A stretch of 64,000 nucleotides of DNA. Source: Pseudomonas kribbensis (GTDB taxonomy: Bacteria; Pseudomonadota; Gammaproteobacteria; Pseudomonadales; Pseudomonadaceae). Below are positions 58,477 through 64,000 of the stretch, one piece after another (within the stretch, counting starts at the first letter, position 1; each line of letters opens with the position of its first letter). The translations under genes were made by a program, and so were the position numbers. Under the pieces are notes generated by a model, which made no database searches, was not told where the DNA came from, and was given only the letters and a program-made list of their open reading frames with translations. The stretch spans positions 6,056,501-6,120,500 of the forward strand of contig NZ_CP029608.1 in NCBI RefSeq assembly GCF_003352185.1. The letters run 5' to 3'.

Positions 58477-60045
58477 GTGAGCTTCAGACAGCCCCTACTC
58501 GCTCTGCTGCTACTCGCCTCGTTCCTGGGCGGTTGCGCGACCTTCGATGTGCCACGCGAGCCAAGCCAGGCATTGCCGGCCTCTTCATCGAGTTTCGGTC
58601 GCTCGATCCAGGCCCAGGCAGCGCCGTACAAGGGCCAGTCCGGCTTTCGCCTGCTGTCCAACAGCACCGAAGCCTTCACCGCTCGCGCCGAGTTGATCCG
58701 TAACGCCCAGAGCAGCCTCGATTTGCAGTACTACATCGTCCACGACGGCATCAGCACCCGCATGCTGGTGGAAGAAGTGCTGAAGGCTGCCGATCGTGGC
58801 GTACGAGTTCGCATCCTGCTGGACGACACCACCAGCGACGGCCTCGACCTGATCATCGCCACGCTGGCGGCGCATCCGAACATCCAGATCCGCCTGTTCA
58901 ATCCACTGCACCTGGGCCGCAGCACCGGCGTGACCCGTGCCGCCGGCCGGCTGTTCAACCTGTCGCAGCAACACCGGCGGATGCACAACAAGCTGTGGCT
59001 GGCGGACAACAGCGCCGCTATCGTCGGCGGCCGCAATCTGGGTGACGAGTATTTCGATGCCGAGCCCAACCTGAATTTCACCGACATCGACATGCTCAGC
59101 GTCGGGCCGGTGGCCGAACAGCTCGGGCACGGCTTCGATCAGTACTGGAACAGCGCCCTGAGCAAGCCGATCGAGGAATTTCTCTCCAGCAAGCCCTCGG
59201 CCAAAGACCTGCAGAACACCCGCACGCGCCTGGAAGAGTCCCTCGAAGAAACCCGCAAACAGAATCACGCGCTGTATCAGCAGCTGATGACCTTCACTAC
59301 CCACCCGCGCATGGACATCTGGCGCCGGGAGCTGATCTGGGCGTGGAACCAGGCGCTGTGGGATGCGCCGAGCAAGGTGCTGGCGGACGGCAAGCCGGAT
59401 CCGCAACTGCTGCTGACCACGCAACTGGCACCGGAGCTGAGGGGTGTCAGCAAGGAGTTGATGATGATTTCCGCCTACTTCGTGCCGGGCCAGCCGGGGC
59501 TGGTTTACCTGACTGGCCGTGCCGATGCGGGTGTTTCGGTGAGCCTGCTGACCAACTCGCTGGAAGCCACCGATGTGCCAGCGGTACACGGCGGCTATGC
59601 GCCGTATCGCAAGGCACTGCTGGAACATGGCGTAAAGTTGTATGAACTGCGGCGCCAGCCTGGGGATAACTTCGGCAGCGGCCCGCACCTGTTTTACAGC
59701 AAGTCGTTCCGTGGCTCGGATTCCAGCCTGCATAGCAAGGCGATGATCTTCGACGGGAAAAAAGCGTTCATCGGCTCGTTCAATTTCGACCCGCGCTCGG
59801 TGCTGTGGAACACCGAAGTCGGGGTGCTGGTGGACAGTCCCGAGCTGGCTGCCCATGTACGGGAACTGGCCTTGCAGGGCATGGCGCCAGCGCTGAGCTA
59901 TGAAGCAAAACTTCAGGACGGGAAAGTCGTCTGGGTCACCGAGGACAACGGCCAGATGCACACACTGACCAAGGAACCCGGCAGCTGGTGGCGGCGCTTC
60001 AATGCGTGGTTCAGCACCACGGTGGGACTGGAGCGGATGCTGTAG
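58477..60045 (+). CDS. Phospholipase D family lipoprotein
   Basis: A 522-residue protein with signal peptide and lipobox (LGGC near 17-20), so it should be an outer-membrane or periplasmic lipoprotein. Two HxKxxxxD (HKD) motifs define the phospholipase D fold: HNKLWLADNSAAIVGGRN with His170, and HSKAMIFDGKKAFIGSFNFD with His419. This arrangement is like cardiolipin synthase C (ClsC) of E. coli, which makes cardiolipin from phosphatidylglycerol and phosphatidylethanolamine, but a phosphodiesterase role is possible. The start is GTG at 58477, which fits the signal peptide; the ribosome site is weak (GGAACGA). Confidence 0.87.
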   Translation: MSFRQPLLALLLLASFLGGCATFDVPREPSQALPASSSSFGRSIQAQAAPYKGQSGFRLLSNSTEAFTARAELIRNAQSSLDLQYYIVHDGISTRMLVEEVLKAADRGVRVRILLDDTTSDGLDLIIATLAAHPNIQIRLFNPLHLGRSTGVTRAAGRLFNLSQQHRRMHNKLWLADNSAAIVGGRNLGDEYFDAEPNLNFTDIDMLSVGPVAEQLGHGFDQYWNSALSKPIEEFLSSKPSAKDLQNTRTRLEESLEETRKQNHALYQQLMTFTTHPRMDIWRRELIWAWNQALWDAPSKVLADGKPDPQLLLTTQLAPELRGVSKELMMISAYFVPGQPGLVYLTGRADAGVSVSLLTNSLEATDVPAVHGGYAPYRKALLEHGVKLYELRRQPGDNFGSGPHLFYSKSFRGSDSSLHSKAMIFDGKKAFIGSFNFDPRSVLWNTEVGVLVDSPELAAHVRELALQGMAPALSYEAKLQDGKVVWVTEDNGQMHTLTKEPGSWWRRFNAWFSTTVGLERML

Positions 60046-60066
60046 CCGTCCGCCCCAGCTTGAACA

Positions 60067-61212
60067 TCAGGCAGGCTCCGGCACCTTGCCGAACGCCCCT
60101 TGCCGCGACAGCAGAATCACCAGCCCGAACGCCCCGGCCGCCATGAACCACGGCAACGCGTGCCCGCTGATCCATTGACTGCCCGCCCCCGCCGCCAATG
60201 GCCCTATCAGACAACCGACACCCCACAGCTGCGCGACATGCGCATTGGCGCGCACCAGTGCGTCATCTCGGTAGCGCTCGCCGATCAGGATCAGCGACAG
60301 GGTGAACAAGCCACCGGCACTGGCGCCGAACAGCACCCACAGCGGCCAGATCAGCAGGGTGTCGATCAACATCGGGATCGCCAGACTCGACAGCATCAGC
60401 ACCACGGCGCAACCGGCGAACAAGGTTCGCCGCGACAGGTAGTCGGCCAATGCACCGATGGGCAATTGCAGCAGCGCGTCGCCCACCACCACGGTGCTGA
60501 CCATTGCCAGCGCTATTTCCGCCGTGAAGCCCTGTTGCAGGCAGTACACCGGCAAAAGCGTCAGGATCATTGCCTCGAACGCGGCGAACAGCGACACCGC
60601 CCAGGCAATCGCCGGCAGTTCGCGACTGAAACCCCACAGGTCACCGAAGGTCACGCTGCTGGCCTCGCTGCTCGGCGCCCCACTGCGACCCAACAGCAAC
60701 AACGGCGAGGCAATCAGCAACGCAACACCCACCCAGAAGCCGTAATCATGCTCGGTACCGAGCGCACCCAACAGTAACGGACCGGACAGTTGGCTGAGCG
60801 CATAACTGCTGCCATACAGCGCCACCAATCGCCCGCGCCACTGTTCGACCACCAGTTGATTGATCCAGCTCTCGCCGAGGATGAACACTATGGTCAGGAT
60901 CACCCCGATCATCAGCCGCAGCACCAGCCAGATCGGATAACTCGGCAGCAGCGCCAGAAAACCGATGGACAACGCCCCACCCCAAAGGCACAGGCGCATC
61001 AGATTCGCTGTGCCGAAGCGCGCCGCCAGATGACTCGAAACCTTCGCCCCCAGCAACACGCCAATGGCCGGCATCGCCGCCATCACGCCGATGGCGAACG
61101 AACCGTAACCCCAGCCCTCAAGACGCAACGACACCAGCGGCATGCTGACGCCAAGGGCCAGGCCAACACTCAAGACAGACGCCAACACGGCGAAATACGT
61201 CGCCCAACGCAT
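60067..61212 (-). CDS. MFS transporter
   Basis: A 381-residue inner-membrane protein with twelve hydrophobic helices. MFS marks are GYGSFAIGVMAAMPAIGVLLG near 35-55 and the loop 2-3 motif KVSSHLAARFGTANLMRL near 57-74. It is closest in feel to the YcaD-type sugar or drug transporters, but the substrate cannot be predicted. It converges with the phospholipase D gene and is followed upstream by a REPIN. Confidence 0.85.
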   Translation of the reverse strand: MRWATYFAVLASVLSVGLALGVSMPLVSLRLEGWGYGSFAIGVMAAMPAIGVLLGAKVSSHLAARFGTANLMRLCLWGGALSIGFLALLPSYPIWLVLRLMIGVILTIVFILGESWINQLVVEQWRGRLVALYGSSYALSQLSGPLLLGALGTEHDYGFWVGVALLIASPLLLLGRSGAPSSEASSVTFGDLWGFSRELPAIAWAVSLFAAFEAMILTLLPVYCLQQGFTAEIALAMVSTVVVGDALLQLPIGALADYLSRRTLFAGCAVVLMLSSLAIPMLIDTLLIWPLWVLFGASAGGLFTLSLILIGERYRDDALVRANAHVAQLWGVGCLIGPLAAGAGSQWISGHALPWFMAAGAFGLVILLSRQGAFGKVPEPA

Positions 61213-61253
61213 GGTCCACGCTCCTGTGGATATTTTTATTCACTCAAAACCAA

Positions 61254-61343
61254 TGTGGGAGCGAGCCTGCTCGCGATTGCGGTATCACATTCAACATTGA
61301 TGTCGACTGTCACACCGCAATCGCGAGCAGGCTCGCTCCCACA
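61254..61343. repeat. REPIN: inverted REP pair
   Basis: TGTGGGAGCGAGCCTGCTCG (from 61255) and its inverted partner ending GGCTCGCTCCCACA near 61342, spaced by about 45 bases. Confidence 0.87.
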
Positions 61344-61395
61344 GGGATCTCTGTTCGATTCGGGAGCCTGATTCACTCAGGCTCCCGTCAGCGAT

Positions 61396-62889
61396 TTACA
61401 GCTTGATCCAGGTCGCCTTCAGCTCAGTGTATTTGTCGAACGCGTGCAGCGACTTGTCACGGCCGTTGCCCGACTGCTTGAAGCCGCCGAACGGTGCGGT
61501 CATGTCGCCGCCATCGTACTGGTTGACCCACACGCTGCCGGCACGCAATGCCTTGGCGGTGAGGTGCGCCTTGGAGATGTCCTGGGTCCAGACCGCTGCG
61601 GCCAGACCGTAAGGCGTGTCGTTGGCGATGTTGATCGCTTCCTCGGCGGTATCGAAGGCAATGACCGACAGCACCGGGCCGAAGATTTCTTCCTGGGCAA
61701 TCTTCATCGCGTTGCTCACGCCGTCGAAAATCGTTGGCTCGACGTAGGTGCCACCGGTTTCCTGAAGGATGCGCTTGCCGCCGGCCACCAGTTTGGCGCC
61801 GTCGGTGTGGCCGGATTCGATGTAGGACAGCACGGTGTTCATCTGCTGGGTATCGACCAGCGCACCAACGTTGGTAGCCGGGTCCAACGGATTGCCCGGT
61901 TTCCAGGCTTTCAGCGCCTCGATCACCATCGGCAGGAATTTGTCCTTGATCGAACGCTCGACCAGCAGACGGGAACCGGCGGTGCAGACTTCGCCCTGGT
62001 TGAAGGCGATGGCGCTGGCGGCGGATTCGGCAGCGGCTTGCAGGTCCGGCGCATCGGCAAACACGATGTTCGGGCTCTTGCCGCCGGCCTCCAGCCACAC
62101 ACGTTTCATGTTCGATTCGCCGGAATAGATCATCAGTTGCTTGGCGATCTTGGTCGAACCGGTGAACACCAGGGTGTCGACGTCGTTGTGCAGCGCGAGC
62201 GCCTTGCCGACGGTGTGGCCGTAGCCCGGCAGCACGTTCAGCACGCCTTTCGGAATGCCGGCCTCGACCGCCAGTTCAGCGATGCGGATGGCGGTCAGCG
62301 GGGACTTTTCCGACGGTTTGAGGATCACCGAGTTACCGGTCGACAGGGCCGGGCCGAGCTTCCAGCAGGCCATCATCAGCGGGAAGTTCCACGGCACGAT
62401 GGCACCGACCACGCCCACTGGTTCGCGGGTTACCAGACCCAGTTGATCGTGCGGAGTGGCGGCGACTTCGTCGTAGATCTTGTCGATCGCTTCACCGCTC
62501 CAGCTCAGGGCTTGCGCGGCACCCGGCACGTCGATGTACAGCGAGTCGCTGATCGGCTTGCCCATGTCGAGGGTTTCGAGCAGGGCCAGTTCTTCGGCGT
62601 GCTGCTTGAGCAGGCCGGCGAAACGGATCATGGTGGCTTTGCGTTTGGTCGGCGCCAGGCGCGACCAGACACCGGAATTGAAGGTGGCGCGGGCGTTTTC
62701 CACGGCGCGCTGGGCGTCGGCGGCGTCACAGCTGGCAATCTTGCCCAGCAGACGGCCATCGACCGGGCTGATGCACTCGAAGGTCTCGCCGGAGACGGCA
62801 TCGGTGTACTCGCCATTGAGGTAGGCGCGGCCTTCGATCTTCAGGTCGCGGGCGCGTTGTTCCCAGTCGGCACGAGTCAGGGTGGTCAT
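61396..62889 (-). CDS. Aldehyde dehydrogenase (gamma-glutamyl-aminobutyraldehyde type)
   Basis: A 497-residue NAD(P)-dependent aldehyde dehydrogenase. It has the cofactor segment GAIVPWNFPLMMACWKLGPA near 161-180, GFTGST-like TLVFTGSTKIAKQL, the general base Glu in WLEAGGKSPNIVF near 266-278, and the catalytic Cys in NQGEVCTAGSRLLV near 300. The family group is that of PuuC/KauB, which oxidises gamma-glutamyl-gamma-aminobutyraldehyde and 3-aminopropanal in polyamine breakdown; the position near pauR and the PauB-like oxidase agrees. The start follows GAGGAGGACACTCGA, a strong ribosome site. Confidence 0.92.
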   Translation of the reverse strand: MTTLTRADWEQRARDLKIEGRAYLNGEYTDAVSGETFECISPVDGRLLGKIASCDAADAQRAVENARATFNSGVWSRLAPTKRKATMIRFAGLLKQHAEELALLETLDMGKPISDSLYIDVPGAAQALSWSGEAIDKIYDEVAATPHDQLGLVTREPVGVVGAIVPWNFPLMMACWKLGPALSTGNSVILKPSEKSPLTAIRIAELAVEAGIPKGVLNVLPGYGHTVGKALALHNDVDTLVFTGSTKIAKQLMIYSGESNMKRVWLEAGGKSPNIVFADAPDLQAAAESAASAIAFNQGEVCTAGSRLLVERSIKDKFLPMVIEALKAWKPGNPLDPATNVGALVDTQQMNTVLSYIESGHTDGAKLVAGGKRILQETGGTYVEPTIFDGVSNAMKIAQEEIFGPVLSVIAFDTAEEAINIANDTPYGLAAAVWTQDISKAHLTAKALRAGSVWVNQYDGGDMTAPFGGFKQSGNGRDKSLHAFDKYTELKATWIKL

Positions 62890-63125
62890 TCGAGTGTCCT
62901 CCTCTTGTTGAATACGAGCGCCGCGCGATCTTCGCCGGCGTCCTCAGGAATTCTGCCCGGCCAGCCTGTTTTCGGCCCAAGGCACCCGCCACCCTAAACC
63001 AGCGGCCGGGGTTGTTTCAATATATTTGACATAAGGCTTCTATATCGCCTTGCGGCGTTCAATTTAATCAACATAGACTTTGGCCCTTTCAAGCCATCGC
63101 GCCGTCATCACAGGAGAAAACAACA
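62890..63125. promoter_or_regulatory. Divergent control region between aldehyde dehydrogenase and cupin genes
   Basis: 236 bases with an A/T-rich centre. The palindrome TCAATATATTTGA lies at 63017-63029 and overlaps TTGACA at 63026-63031. CATAGA at 63072-63077 is a possible -10 for the cupin gene. No gene is seen. Confidence 0.45.
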
Positions 63126-63488
63126 ATGAACATCCAGAACGTCGTCGACATCAGCCTGACCATGGACCAGGCCGAGCGCTACCGCCCGGATCCGGCCAAA
63201 GTACTCAAGGGCGATCCCGAGCAGGCGGTGTTCAATCAATACGACAGCCCTTGCGGGCAAATGGGCGTTGGCGTGTGGGAAGGTGCAGTGGGTCAGTGGA
63301 CGGTGAATTACACCGAACACGAATACTGCGAAATCCTCCAGGGTGTTTCGGTGCTGCGTGACGGCGAAGGCAATGCCAAGACTCTGCGTGTCGGCGACCG
63401 CTTCGTGATTCCGGCCGGTTTCCGTGGCACCTGGGAAGTGCTGGAGGCGTGCCGCAAGGTCTATGTGATCTTCGAACAGAAGGCCTGA
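63126..63488 (+). CDS. Cupin (DUF861-type) protein
   Basis: A 120-residue single-domain cupin. Core strands include GVGVWEGAVGQWTVNYTEHE (about 47-66), YCEILQGVSVLRDGEG and LRVGDRFVIPAGFRGTWEVL (about 86-105). The family is the Cupin_3/(S)-ureidoglycine aminohydrolase-like group, often a partner of amine-catabolic genes; the usual metal-binding His set is only partly present. The ATG follows CAGGAGAAAACAACA. It is divergent from the aldehyde dehydrogenase and probably shares its regulation. Confidence 0.83.
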   Translation: MNIQNVVDISLTMDQAERYRPDPAKVLKGDPEQAVFNQYDSPCGQMGVGVWEGAVGQWTVNYTEHEYCEILQGVSVLRDGEGNAKTLRVGDRFVIPAGFRGTWEVLEACRKVYVIFEQKA

Positions 63489-63505
63489 AGCCTTTCGCCA
63501 GGCAA

Positions 63506-63543
63506 CAAAAAAGGCCCGTATCGTGAGATACGGGCCTTTTTCG
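63506..63543. terminator. Bidirectional terminator between cupin gene and rpmG
   Basis: A6-GGCCCGTATC, loop GTGA, GATACGGGCC-T5: a perfect 10-bp stem between convergent genes. Confidence 0.9.
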
Positions 63544-63561
63544 TAAGTCGGGAAAAATCAA

Positions 63562-63717
63562 TTACTTGATTTTGCCTTCCTTGTAGATCACGTGCTTGCG
63601 AACAACCGGATCATATTTCTTGATCTCGATTTTGTCCGGGGTAGTACGCTTGTTCTTGTCGGTAGTGTAGAAGTGACCAGTACCGGCGCTCGAAATCAAA
63701 CGAATCAATTCACGCAT
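63562..63717 (-). CDS. rpmG: 50S ribosomal protein L33
   Basis: A 51-residue basic ribosomal protein, [20 protein letters not shown] at the start and ending [14 protein letters not shown]. It belongs to the Cys-less L33 form, without the two CxxC zinc pairs, as usual in pseudomonads. The ATG at 63717 follows AAGGGAGC. It lies 11 bases after rpmB, forming the standard rpmB-rpmG operon. Length is that of E. coli L33 (about 55) minus a few residues. Confidence 0.96.
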   Translation of the reverse strand: MRELIRLISSAGTGHFYTTDKNKRTTPDKIEIKKYDPVVRKHVIYKEGKIK

Positions 63718-63728
63718 GATTAGCTCCC

Positions 63729-63962
63729 TTAAATCTTGCCGTCGCGACGCAGCTCGGCCAGCACAACGCTGATGCCACGCTTGTCGATGATACGCATGCC
63801 TTTGGCGGAAACGCGCAGGCGTACGAAACGTTTCTCTTCTTCAACCCAGAAGCGGTGATGCTGCAGGTTCGGCAGGAAACGACGACGGGTTTTGTTGTTT
63901 GCGTGGGAAATGTTATTCCCGGTTACCGGACCCTTACCGGTAACTTGACATACTCTAGACAT
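63729..63962 (-). CDS. rpmB: 50S ribosomal protein L28
   Basis: A 77-residue basic protein: [20 protein letters not shown] at the start, then [20 protein letters not shown] and [16 protein letters not shown]. These are the L28 signatures, and the length is that of E. coli L28 (78). The ATG at 63962 follows TAGAGGGCTGAGGC. It is the first gene of rpmB-rpmG; the 38 bases beyond it to the window end hold its leader. Confidence 0.97.
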   Translation of the reverse strand: MSRVCQVTGKGPVTGNNISHANNKTRRRFLPNLQHHRFWVEEEKRFVRLRVSAKGMRIIDKRGISVVLAELRRDGKI

Positions 63963-64000
63963 GCCTCAGCCCTCTAAAACCACATGCCCAACCCGGCATG

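Overview
The window is a stretch of core chromosome from a Pseudomonas of the fluorescens lineage. The gene order algP-algQ-dsbH-hemYXDC-algR-argH, then cyaA-rnk, lysA-dapF-xerC, sutA, amtB-glnK, rep-xpt, pauR-dadX-ridA-dadA-lrp and rpmG-rpmB matches, from memory, the P. aeruginosa PAO1 order. GC is high, and GTGGGAGC-type REP palindromes typical of P. fluorescens recur between genes. No rRNA, tRNA, insertion sequence, prophage or CRISPR array was seen.

Layout. 1-2505: the end of elbB, a YaiI-type protein and a cytochrome c-FTR1 iron permease. 2657-7388: an envelope cluster of two paralogous COG3014-like lipoproteins, a YcfL lipoprotein, LpoB and a soluble CsgG/LpoB-like protein. 7449-13219: a LysE exporter, MscS channel, ABC-F ATPase YheS, a TIGR02444 protein, the histone-like AlgP and an FKBP isomerase. 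13279-21527: AlgQ, a DsbB-family oxidase, hemYXDC for early tetrapyrrole synthesis, AlgR and ArgH; the sensor gene algZ is not between algR and argH. 21656-27297: a GST, two small conserved proteins, class I adenylate cyclase, Rnk, a DUF1289 protein and frataxin. 27617-32233: the lptM-lysA-dapF-DUF484-xerC-HAD operon. 32299-35756: SutA, YjbQ, AmtB-GlnK and UbiK.

35760-36930 is a lower-GC, gene-poor interval that ordinary annotation would leave blank. It holds a 49-codon gene on the minus strand whose Shine-Dalgarno lies in a perfect 8-bp hairpin and whose last ten codons form its terminator. It also holds a 56-codon gene with its own terminator, twin terminators, and four copies of ACGTRAGT. 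This is the best candidate here for something undescribed.

36933-49826: ComM-type AAA ATPase, a Cache chemoreceptor, LysR regulator, MATE exporter, GGDEF-EAL phosphodiesterase, Rep helicase, Xpt and a CoA-transferase/hydrolase. 49963-63488: cytochrome c5, then amino acid and polyamine catabolism: PauR, D-alanine utilisation (dadX-ridA-dadA with divergent lrp), a gamma-glutamylpolyamine-type oxidase, a MocR regulator divergent from a DUF1127 gene, a phospholipase D lipoprotein, an MFS transporter, aldehyde dehydrogenase and a cupin. The window ends with rpmG and rpmB.
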